Shown in pieces: positions 1 to 7,569 of a stretch of 64,000 bases of DNA. Positions within the stretch are counted from its first letter, which is position 1; every line of letters begins with the position of its first letter. Source of the stretch: Bacteroides sp. 519 (lineage in GTDB: Bacteria > Bacteroidota > Bacteroidia > Bacteroidales > Bacteroidaceae); contig NZ_QVMJ01000019.1 of assembly GCF_010500955.1 (NCBI RefSeq), positions 1-64,000 on the forward strand. Direction: 5' to 3'. The translations under genes were made by a program, and so were the position numbers. A model generated the notes under the pieces. The model saw nothing but the letters and a program-made list of their open reading frames with translations. It was not told where the DNA came from and did not search any database.

Positions 1-904
1 AATTTACAAAATATAGCAGAATTATCGTAACCAATATACGGTGCTAAGTCATCTAATACTTCATTACCATTGTACTTGTTGGTATAAGAATAGTTGTAAG
101 TAATATATGGGGTTTCTTCCTTGGCACCACTAGTGTTTATAATTATAAACTCCAGTTTTAGTGTTCCATCCTGAACCATTCTTGTAAACAATTTAGGAAG
201 AGAGGTACCAGTGCCAAAATTTTCCGGAAACACTTCTATACCCGCATTAAATTGATTTGTTTTCACATCCCATAGCGTTGTTTTTAAAGTTACTTCGGGA
301 AAAAAATCAAATTCATCCTGAACTTTTATTGGAACCTTTGGATCACTTTTTCTTGCAGAGTAAAGTACTTCTTCACCGCCTGTCCAATCAAGATTGGAAC
401 GTATCTCAAATGTATATGTTTTATTAGTAAGTGGTACTATTGCCAAATTTTCCGGAGTATAAATCAAAGGACGCCAATGGTAAAGCGTAAGTTCTCTGGG
501 AGCTACACTAGCGTATGCTGGTAAGCTATATGTAATTTTCGATTTCCGTTGCTGGAACTGTTGCGTTGTACTATAGGATGTAATATGAGTGCTGAATTTG
601 CCTGGAAATGCTGTATAGGTTGCATATCCTCCAGTACCACCGGCAATAAGAGTCGGTTCGGTTAAGGTGGAAGAACTTTGTTGCCCTGCATATGTACTAA
701 ATTTAAATCCGTTGTTAGCAAAAACAGCTACCGGGCTACCAGCAGACATTACCGCATCTTTAGGTTCCCATACAACAGTATATGTTTTCTCTGCATTGGT
801 GGGTGAGAAACCATCGCGACGGCTAAGGAACTCAAGCAGGTTTATTTCCTGGTCTTGGCTATAATCGTAGTCATCGCCTTTGTAGGCGCCTTCGTAAATA
901 CGCA
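1..904. repeat. Long duplicated cassette, copy 1 (partner 5231-6146)
   Basis: Aligning by eye, bases 1-904 match 5231-6146 with about 26 substitutions and one 12-base length difference near 630. Homology stops sharply just after cgca at 901-904 and 6143-6146. It probably continues to the left beyond the window. Confidence 0.95.
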
Positions 905-2006
905 CAAAGAACTCATTGTTTTCTATTACTTGTCCGTTTTCAAACTCATCGTCTACAATAATATCTACATTGCCTTGTGCTGTAAAGAAGTCACCCACCA
1001 ACGTGGTTAGTTTATTTGCTCTAACCGGTACGTTGCTAAGTACGTTTTCGCTTAACAGAGTTTCTGATGTTTTAATGCTTGGATCACTGTAAGTTTTAAG
1101 CGTAAATGCTACAGTAGATTCGTCGGTAGCAAACAGATAGTCGAAAGCTGCAATTGTAACTTCATTGTAGGTTTTTCCGGAAATGGTGATATTGTTTTCT
1201 ACCCATACAGCCGATGGTTTAATTGTTCCTTGAATAAGAGACAATTTAGTATCGGCAGCAACAGTTCCGGCAAGTGCATCGAAACCACCATAGAAATAGC
1301 TATCGCCACTTACGGTTCCGGTAGTTGTTCCTTTGGTATAAACCAAATCGGTCGATTGAATTTTCACATCCAAAAAGCCGTCAACCTTGTCGGTAGATAC
1401 AATACGGAATTTACCAAAAGGACGTTTCAATGTAAAGCTTTGTGGTGTGTTCGATTCTTTCAGATTGATGTTGTGTACACCGTAGAAAGCATCGCGACTG
1501 TCAGTTGAGATAGCCGGATATGTTTTGTTTCCGGTTCCCTCGCCTATCATTTCAATGGCACGTAGCCCAATGATGCCGGTAATTTCACTCTCGTCCATGG
1601 TGGCACTGATGCCAGTGTTGGTTTTATAGTGCAAATCGGCAGTGGTACCTTCGTTTACAAAGTCGGCCCAGAAAACAAAGTTATAATCCAATGCTTGTAA
1701 GCGGGCGTTGAAAGTTACGCTGGCAGTAGCAAAATTATCGGCCACTACCTCTGTAGCCCGATAGGCCAAACGAGGAGTAGATTCCTTGGTCCAAACCTCC
1801 ATTATAAAACGTAAATCGTAGTTGGCTGCATTTACATTTACAATACCGCCATCTTGCGAAGCACGTGTTTCCAGTACTTTCGGAAGGGTGGTCGAGATTG
1901 AAAAATCAACCAAACCTTCGTTTATCTGGGTGTTATCGTCTTGCTGGCATGCTGTTGCCAATAGTGCACAAAAGGCAAACAGTACCCAATTGGTATATTT
2001 TTTCAT
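1..2006 (-). CDS. Fimbrillin-like lipoprotein, DUF6562-type N-terminus fused to long C-terminal cassette (3' end outside window)
   Basis: The reading frame is open from ATG at 2006 to the window edge, giving 668 visible codons. The N-terminus has a lipoprotein signal with lipobox Cys20. Residues 21 to about 360 resemble the neighbouring 355-residue protein along their whole length (for example FWADFV.EGTTADLHY and LKRPFGKFR), which suggests tandem duplication. From about residue 368 the protein switches abruptly to a sequence nearly identical to the C-terminal half of the 1066-residue protein at 4351-7551 (RIYEGAYKGDDYDYSQ onwards). It is the last visible gene of the fimbrial operon. I infer a surface-exposed accessory or tip pilin with an exchanged C-terminal module. 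The ligand is unknown and the missing 3' part may extend the duplication. Confidence 0.85.
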   Translation of the reverse strand, partial: MKKYTNWVLFAFCALLATACQQDDNTQINEGLVDFSISTTLPKVLETRASQDGGIVNVNAANYDLRFIMEVWTKESTPRLAYRATEVVADNFATASVTFNARLQALDYNFVFWADFVNEGTTADLHYKTNTGISATMDESEITGIIGLRAIEMIGEGTGNKTYPAISTDSRDAFYGVHNINLKESNTPQSFTLKRPFGKFRIVSTDKVDGFLDVKIQSTDLVYTKGTTTGTVSGDSYFYGGFDALAGTVAADTKLSLIQGTIKPSAVWVENNITISGKTYNEVTIAAFDYLFATDESTVAFTLKTYSDPSIKTSETLLSENVLSNVPVRANKLTTLVGDFFTAQGNVDIIVDDEFENGQVIENNEFFVRIYEGAYKGDDYDYSQDQEINLLEFLSRRDGFSPTNAEKTYTVVWEPKDAVMSAGSPVAVFANNGFKFSTYAGQQSSSTLTEPTLIAGGTGGYATYTAFPGKFSTHITSYSTTQQFQQRKSKITYSLPAYASVAPRELTLYHWRPLIYTPENLAIVPLTNKTYTFEIRSNLDWTGGEEVLYSARKSDPKVPIKVQDEFDFFPEVTLKTTLWDVKTNQFNAGIEVFPENFGTGTSLPKLFTRMVQDGTLKLEFIIINTSGAKEETPYITYNYSYTNKYNGNEVLDDLAPYIGYDNSAIFCK

Positions 2007-2032
2007 ATTTATCACTTTACTGGTTAAATGCA

Positions 2033-3100
2033 TTAATACTCTACTTCTGTTCCTTGCTCAAAGCTATCAGAAATATTGATCGTAATTTGCGTATTTTCTG
2101 AGTTCAGGTTTCCAACCACTGTAGTTAGCTTATTAAGCTGAACAGGAATTTCGGACACGTTAGAGAATCCTATTTGTGTAGCATCGGTTTTTTCGCTTGC
2201 GTGGTTATATGTTTTCACCGAGAATGCTACTGTAGATGATGCTTTGGAAGCAAACAAATAGTCGAATGCAATAACAGTGGCTTGCGAATAAGTTGTTCCA
2301 CCAATCACAATGCTTTCATTTGTAGGAGTAGTTGCCATTACAGTATTAGCAGCAACCGGCAGGGTTTTTTCTGTAATTACATCGCCATCCAATACATTGA
2401 ATCCGCTATAGAATGCAAGTGTACCTGCAGTTCCTTTTTTATAGGTAAAGTCGGCCGATTTGATGGTACTGCTCAAGTGACCATCGGCATCACCTACAGA
2501 AACCAAACGGAATTTACCGAAAGGACGTTTCAACTGAAGACCTGTAATTGAGCTTGTTTGTTTAAGGTTTACAGGTTGTACGGCATAGAATGCGTCGCGG
2601 GTATCATCGCAGATAGTAGGATAGCTTGTTCCCTTCAATTCAACTGCACGTAAACCAATGTTTCCAACAAATTCGCCTTTAGTACCTTCGGTTACCGATT
2701 CTAAACCAGCATTGGTTGTATAATGCAAGTCGGCAGTGGTACCTTCGTCTACAAAGTCGGCCCAGAAAGCAAAATTATACTCGGCAGCTTGTAAGCGTAC
2801 GTTAAATGCAACCGGTGTAGTTGTAAAATTATCGGCTACAATTTTTGTGTCGCGATAAGCCAACTTAGGGTTGGCATCTTTGGTCCACACTTCCATGGTG
2901 TAGCGCAGGTCGTACAGACTTGCGTTCACATTGTTTGCTCCACCTGTACTTGATAGTGCACGTGTTTGTAACTCCTGAGGAATGGTTGTTTTTACTGTGA
3001 AATCTACCATACCTTGCTCATTGGCATAGTTCTCATCGTTTTGGCAAGATGCCACGCATAATGCTGCTGCTAGTAGCAGCCAATTAGTTTGTTTTTTCAT
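2033..3100 (-). CDS. DUF6562-type fimbrillin-like lipoprotein
   Basis: A 355-residue protein with a lipoprotein signal ending at Cys19 (CVASC). An Arg at position 47 in LQTRALS sits where type V pilins are trimmed by an arginine-specific protease. The body is a beta-rich domain of the DUF6562 kind found beside Mfa genes in Bacteroidales. It is clearly paralogous to the N-terminal part of the gene at 1-2006 and more weakly to 3254-4246 (YNFAFWADFVDEGT versus YTVLSWIDFVPRGT). It lacks the long C-terminal cassette. A terminator-like hairpin at 3120-3138 precedes it, so it may be read only partly from the upstream promoter. It is likely an accessory pilus or surface subunit; the exact role is unknown. 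Confidence 0.8.
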   Translation of the reverse strand: MKKQTNWLLLAAALCVASCQNDENYANEQGMVDFTVKTTIPQELQTRALSSTGGANNVNASLYDLRYTMEVWTKDANPKLAYRDTKIVADNFTTTPVAFNVRLQAAEYNFAFWADFVDEGTTADLHYTTNAGLESVTEGTKGEFVGNIGLRAVELKGTSYPTICDDTRDAFYAVQPVNLKQTSSITGLQLKRPFGKFRLVSVGDADGHLSSTIKSADFTYKKGTAGTLAFYSGFNVLDGDVITEKTLPVAANTVMATTPTNESIVIGGTTYSQATVIAFDYLFASKASSTVAFSVKTYNHASEKTDATQIGFSNVSEIPVQLNKLTTVVGNLNSENTQITINISDSFEQGTEVEY

Positions 3101-3119
3101 TTTGTTATTTGTTTTAAAA

Positions 3120-3138
3120 GGGGAAGCGCATCTTCCCC
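3120..3138 (-). terminator. Intrinsic terminator-like hairpin between accessory pilin genes
   Basis: The stem is GGGGAAG (3120-3126) and CTTCCCC (3132-3138) with a 5-base loop. On the minus strand it is followed by TTTTAAAAC. It lies 115 bases past the stop of the 3254-4246 gene and 20 bases before the next start codon, so it may separate or attenuate the last two genes of the operon. Confidence 0.6.
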
Positions 3139-3253
3139 GTATTAAAGATGTATCAATCGTGGGGTTGTTGCCTGGGGCTGAACTAACCTGCCACTTCGTG
3201 GCGAATGAGAACCTTTATCTACTCTATTATCTTTATCTACTTTATAACCTTTA

Positions 3254-4246
3254 TCAAATCGGTACCACTATTTCATCATCAAATCCATCTCCTATCCCTA
3301 TGCCTCCCGATGAATTTTTATTCAGGAAATCATCGGAGATAATGGTTGGTATTTCCGGTTTCATATTTACCTCCAGGTTGCTGACACTTGCAACAGGCGT
3401 TCCTTCAGGAGTGAAAATGGCAAGGCTTATTTGATAGAATGTATTATCCGAAGCAAAAATAAGGTCGGAAGCCAGAAGCGCTTCGTCATCGCTTACAGCA
3501 GTTACCGGATGGGTATAATTTACACCTGTAGTCATGTTGTTGGGTGCTTGGAGATACGTATTGTAGCCCATAGGCAGATACAGATCGTACGACACACGAG
3601 CGGTAAGTTCTTGTAAAGAGCGGGCTGCCGGTTGTTTTTGTAGATACTCGTTCAGGCCGGTGCTTTGTATACGGTAGGTTACAAAGGGAGGTTTCATGGT
3701 AACCGACAGATTTTGCGTTTCTGTTTCTCCACTGATATTGAGTTGGGCTTTACCAGCCAATGCCCACCGGGCAATGTTAAAACCAGTATATGTATTTGAA
3801 GTTACGATGCGGATATTTTGCAGATCGGAAGCATTGTAGTATTTATCGGTTTTGGTGCCCCGGGGTACAAAGTCAATCCAGCTCAATACGGTATACCGAC
3901 CGGGGGATAGTGCGATTTCGTCTACTGCATATGCCCCCTCGTGTGTATAAGAATTTTGGATAGTTACCACCCGTTTAGATTTGCCTGTTAACACCGACGA
4001 ACTACTTTCGGGGTATACCTCTACAATACAACGCATATCGTATGTGGCATATAGTTGTTCGAACTCGGTTAGCGATATATGTTTTCCCAGTGTTTCGTTT
4101 AAACGCAAAGATATATTTACTTTATTTGCTTTCTGTTCACCTGTTCCTGTTCCAGTACCTGGCTCATCTCCGCCTTCGGAACCTGATGAGCATGAGCAAA
4201 AAACAAAACATGTAAAGACCAACAGTTGGAATGTGATTTTATTCAT
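3254..4246 (-). CDS. DUF6562/FimB-like fimbrial accessory lipoprotein
   Basis: A 330-residue protein. The signal sequence ends in FVFCSC, so the lipidated residue is probably Cys19 (Cys17 is an alternative). It is followed by a short Gly/Thr/Glu-rich linker. The central part keeps the pattern RYTVLSWIDFV and a following Tyr-rich turn seen in the two downstream paralogues and, loosely, in the Mfa2 anchor (RYTFVAWMNL). No catalytic motif is visible. It follows the 1066-residue tip protein after a 104-base gap holding an inverted repeat. I infer an accessory or tip-associated pilin lipoprotein on the cell surface. Confidence 0.75.
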   Translation of the reverse strand: MNKITFQLLVFTCFVFCSCSSGSEGGDEPGTGTGTGEQKANKVNISLRLNETLGKHISLTEFEQLYATYDMRCIVEVYPESSSSVLTGKSKRVVTIQNSYTHEGAYAVDEIALSPGRYTVLSWIDFVPRGTKTDKYYNASDLQNIRIVTSNTYTGFNIARWALAGKAQLNISGETETQNLSVTMKPPFVTYRIQSTGLNEYLQKQPAARSLQELTARVSYDLYLPMGYNTYLQAPNNMTTGVNYTHPVTAVSDDEALLASDLIFASDNTFYQISLAIFTPEGTPVASVSNLEVNMKPEIPTIISDDFLNKNSSGGIGIGDGFDDEIVVPI

Positions 4247-4279
4247 AAATCAGTATTAATCAAAGGTTTAAAATTGAAA

Positions 4280-4337
4280 GGAGTTATCGCTTCACTAGGA
4301 GTTAAAGAAGTTTAACTCTTAGAAAAGCGATAACTCC
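4280..4337 (-). terminator. Two-stem inverted repeat in intra-operon gap
   Basis: A 13-base perfect outer stem (GGAGTTATCGCTT at 4280-4292 with its complement at 4325-4337) encloses an 8-base inner stem (GAGTTAAA 4299-4306, TTTAACTC 4311-4318). On the minus strand it is followed by a T-rich stretch, so partial termination or mRNA stabilisation is possible. The same words recur in the gap at 25725-25854. Confidence 0.55.
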
Positions 4338-4350
4338 CGAAGGAACAACA

Positions 4351-7300
4351 TTATTTACTTGTAGTTGGCAAACCATTATCATCATACTTAAATGTCAATG
4401 CCGGGTATGAACCTTGAAGTCCATAATTAAAAACCCTCCGACAACGTGCATATGCTACCTGTTCTGGACGTACAGCTCCAGTTCCGTTTTGGTAAGGTAA
4501 TGAAAAGGCTAAAACCGCATACTTATCAGTGGCTTTGGAAGAACCGTGATAGAAAGAGAAACTATAAGATATCCCCCCCCTAGCAACTTCGGTTGTTGGA
4601 TCTTCGGACGACTGCGTCCAAAGGATTAAGGCATCCACATTTTTATTGGTATATTCTGGGTAATAATAGCCTGCCGGCAAAGTCCAACTATAAATGTCTT
4701 CATTACTATACCATACCTTTTTCCAATCAGCGAATTGCTCAGGTTTTGTTGCTTGATCCGGAAGATTACCATACGCTGCTCCCCAATCTACTCCAGGCAT
4801 TATCCTGTTCATAAGATCGGAACTAGTAAAGTCGATACCGCTACCCGCATACATCAATGTCCATGGTTCGTATTTACAAAATGTAGTATACTTCTCCCTC
4901 TGATAGAAGTCAGCAGAATACAGTACACCTTTAGTACCATTTACAGATGCAGATGGTATTCTGTCGTCTGCTTTGATATTTTCGCTCATAAAGCAATAAT
5001 AATCAGGGGTTACAGTTTTAGTTTCCAGTTTCAGATCATAAGTTTCGAAATTATACTTCTTTCCACCATGTGTTTTAACTTTTGTACGTACTCCACCACC
5101 ATCAGTAGGTCCGTGTTGGGGCATTACTTCTGTTTCGCTACCACACATAAAGGGTCGCATCACATAAAAATCGTGTATATTGTATATTCCTTCCGTTTTA
5201 TAGAAATTTTTATCGGCATCTTCTAATTCAAATTTACAAAATATAGCAGAATTATCGTAACCAATATACGGTGCTAAGTCATCTAATACTTCATTACCAT
5301 TGTACTTGTTGGTATAAGAATAGTTGTAACTAATATATGGGGTTTCTTCCTTGGCACCACTAGTGCTTATAATTATAAACTCCAGTTTAAGTGTTCCATT
5401 CTGAACCATTCTTGTAAACAATTTAGGAAGAGAGGTACCAGTGCCAAAATTTTCCGGAAACACTTCTATACCAGCATTAAATTGATTTGTTTTCACATCC
5501 CATAGCGTTGTTTTTAAAGTTACTTCGGGAAAAATATCAAATTCATTCTGAACTTTTATTAGAACCTTTGGATCACTTTTTCTTTCAGAGTAAAATACTT
5601 CTGCACCGCCTGTCCAATCAAGATTGGAACGTATCTCAAATGTATATGTTTTATTAGTAAGTGGTACTATTGCCAAATTTTCCGGAGTATAAATCAAAGG
5701 ACGCCAATGGTAAAGCGTAAGTTCTCTGGGAGCTACACTAGCGTATGCTGGTAAGCTATATGTAATTTTCGATTTCCGTTGCCGGAACTGTTGCACTATA
5801 CTATAGGTTGTAATATGAGTGCTGAATTTGTCTGGAAATGCTGTATAGGTTGAATATCCTCTAGTATTAGTACTACCAGAACTGGCAATAAGAGTCGGTC
5901 CGGTTAAGGTGGAAGCACTTTGTTGCCCTGCATATGTACTAAATTTAAATCCGTTGTTAGTAAAAACAGCTACTGGGCTACCAGCAGACATTACCGCATC
6001 TTTGGGTTCCCATATAACAGTATATGTTTTCTCTGCATTGGTGGGTGAGAAACCATCACGACGGCTAAGGAACTCAAGCAGGTTTATTTCCTGTTCTTGG
6101 CTATAATCGTAGTCATCGCCTTTGTAGGCGCCTTCGTAAATACGCAAATAAGGAGTGAATGCTTTTTGTTCTATGTATATAACAATGGTTAACCTACCTA
6201 CGGTAAGATGTATTTCGGCTTTACGTATATTATTTGTTGTATTCTCCTCTAACTTAATTTTTAGTGTGGTTGTATTTGAACCAGTAGGAAAGTTTCCTTT
6301 TGTTGTTGATGGTGAAATCCGTGTAAGCCAACCAGTACCGCCTACCACCTTGTCGATGGTCCATTCCTTACCACTACCAGTTTCCGGTTCAAAAGAAGAG
6401 GTTACTAAAATGTCGTAAGTACCCTCTTTCCAATCGGCTGCTATATCGGTAGCTCCCAGGTAGTATTGCCCGTTATAAACAAAGTTATTAAGTTTACTCA
6501 AATCGTACACATGGGCACGAAATCCCAAAAGGTTAGAGGGTACGGTGTAGGCTTTTTTAGCTTCGTTAATATCAACGTAACCTTTGCCTTTTACTTCGGT
6601 TATGGTTATTCCATAAAGATGGTTACGTAATATAGGTATATACTCTTTAGCCCCAAGCTTTGTAAAGTCGATAGGGTAATAATAAGGAATGGGATCGTTA
6701 TTGAAAAAAGCTTTTACTACAACAAATGGGGTGTTTGTACGTTTGGGTTCGCTGTCAAATTTGGAAACAACAGAGTCTGCTTCAAAGAGATATACAGGTT
6801 GGTTTTCGCTAAAGGTAATCTTAGGATTATAAGTTTGTGAAGCAGGCAGATTAGGATTTTTAGCCGGCAAAATAGCTTTTTGATCAGCATTGTACTTCGG
6901 CTCTATTCTTCCCGACTTAGGCGAATTGTACAGGTATATTTCTTCAATAGTAAATGGATATTTATTTTTTGTTGTAAAATCCTTATCCAAACCTACTGTT
7001 AGTTTCGCATTCATGCGGGTCATACTTGCCACTATCTTATTGTCGTTAGCAGTAGGCTCTTCAACAATATCAATGGTACCTGCCGATTCCCAATACATAG
7101 GTATGGGCTTAGGGATTGTTGTTGATAAATCATCCTTATGTATTAGTTTTGTATTCGTAGCTGTAAAAATCTCCGTTTTCTTTTTGTTTAGCTCAAAAGA
7201 GCTCTTATCGAGAGCATTGGCCAGCAACACAAAATGATAAGAACCTGTTGCTATTTTTTTGGTGAATGTTATTTTACCAGCACCATCAGGGATCATGCCT

Positions 7301-7551
7301 GAGGTAACTACATTATGATATTCACTCAATACCCAGTCGCTACCCGATTTTTTAAACATCAGGATGTCTATATCGTTAAGCTTTGTATCGGTTGCGCGGG
7401 TTAATTCGGGTACCTGCATTTCGGGTACATTGACAGAGAATGTTATCGTTGGTGCTTCTCCGCTTCCATATTTGGGAGCGTAGGTGTCGGTACAACTCAT
7501 AAAGAGTGCTACCAACAGTATGTATGGGTATAATAAGTATCGTTGTTTCAT
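4351..7551 (-). CDS. Large FimA-superfamily tip fimbrillin with BACON-like domain and C-terminal cassette
   Basis: A 1066-residue lipoprotein (Cys20). Arg52 in ELTRATD is a likely maturation site. Residues about 30-340 form a fimbrillin-type domain, marked by IPMYWES, TRMNAKLTV and the FimA-superfamily signature ILRNHLYGITI followed by KGKGY. Residues about 355-465 look like a BACON domain (EWTIDKV..GWL...LTVGRLTIVIYIEQ). From about 469 onward it carries the cassette shared with the gene at 1-2006. The C-terminal third is Tyr/Trp/Gly-rich and has no family I recognise. A run of eight G in the coding strand (4573-4580) encodes Arg-Gly-Gly near residue 990; slippage there would remove the last ~75 residues. 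It probably acts as a distal adhesin-like subunit of the Mfa pilus, comparable in position to Mfa5. Confidence 0.8.
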   Translation of the reverse strand: MKQRYLLYPYILLVALFMSCTDTYAPKYGSGEAPTITFSVNVPEMQVPELTRATDTKLNDIDILMFKKSGSDWVLSEYHNVVTSGMIPDGAGKITFTKKIATGSYHFVLLANALDKSSFELNKKKTEIFTATNTKLIHKDDLSTTIPKPIPMYWESAGTIDIVEEPTANDNKIVASMTRMNAKLTVGLDKDFTTKNKYPFTIEEIYLYNSPKSGRIEPKYNADQKAILPAKNPNLPASQTYNPKITFSENQPVYLFEADSVVSKFDSEPKRTNTPFVVVKAFFNNDPIPYYYPIDFTKLGAKEYIPILRNHLYGITITEVKGKGYVDINEAKKAYTVPSNLLGFRAHVYDLSKLNNFVYNGQYYLGATDIAADWKEGTYDILVTSSFEPETGSGKEWTIDKVVGGTGWLTRISPSTTKGNFPTGSNTTTLKIKLEENTTNNIRKAEIHLTVGRLTIVIYIEQKAFTPYLRIYEGAYKGDDYDYSQEQEINLLEFLSRRDGFSPTNAEKTYTVIWEPKDAVMSAGSPVAVFTNNGFKFSTYAGQQSASTLTGPTLIASSGSTNTRGYSTYTAFPDKFSTHITTYSIVQQFRQRKSKITYSLPAYASVAPRELTLYHWRPLIYTPENLAIVPLTNKTYTFEIRSNLDWTGGAEVFYSERKSDPKVLIKVQNEFDIFPEVTLKTTLWDVKTNQFNAGIEVFPENFGTGTSLPKLFTRMVQNGTLKLEFIIISTSGAKEETPYISYNYSYTNKYNGNEVLDDLAPYIGYDNSAIFCKFELEDADKNFYKTEGIYNIHDFYVMRPFMCGSETEVMPQHGPTDGGGVRTKVKTHGGKKYNFETYDLKLETKTVTPDYYCFMSENIKADDRIPSASVNGTKGVLYSADFYQREKYTTFCKYEPWTLMYAGSGIDFTSSDLMNRIMPGVDWGAAYGNLPDQATKPEQFADWKKVWYSNEDIYSWTLPAGYYYPEYTNKNVDALILWTQSSEDPTTEVARGGISYSFSFYHGSSKATDKYAVLAFSLPYQNGTGAVRPEQVAYARCRRVFNYGLQGSYPALTFKYDDNGLPTTSK
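4573..4580 (-). repeat. G8 homopolymer inside tip fimbrillin gene
   Basis: Eight consecutive C on the plus strand (eight G in the coding strand) lie in frame within codons for Arg-Gly-Gly. This is a candidate slipped-strand phase-variation site. Confidence 0.6.
5231..6146. repeat. Long duplicated cassette, copy 2 (partner 1-904)
   Basis: This is the same element as at 1-904, located inside the 1066-residue gene. It begins, in coding orientation, at the codons for RIYEGAYKG (about residue 469) and runs at least to 5231. Copy 2 is 12 bases longer near 5865 and keeps the frame. Confidence 0.95.
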
Positions 7552-7569
7552 AACACGGTTATGGTTTGG

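Noticed and set aside
1..6146. Diversity-generating retroelement acting on the duplicated cassette
   Set aside because: No reverse transcriptase gene is present, and differences are not confined to A positions.
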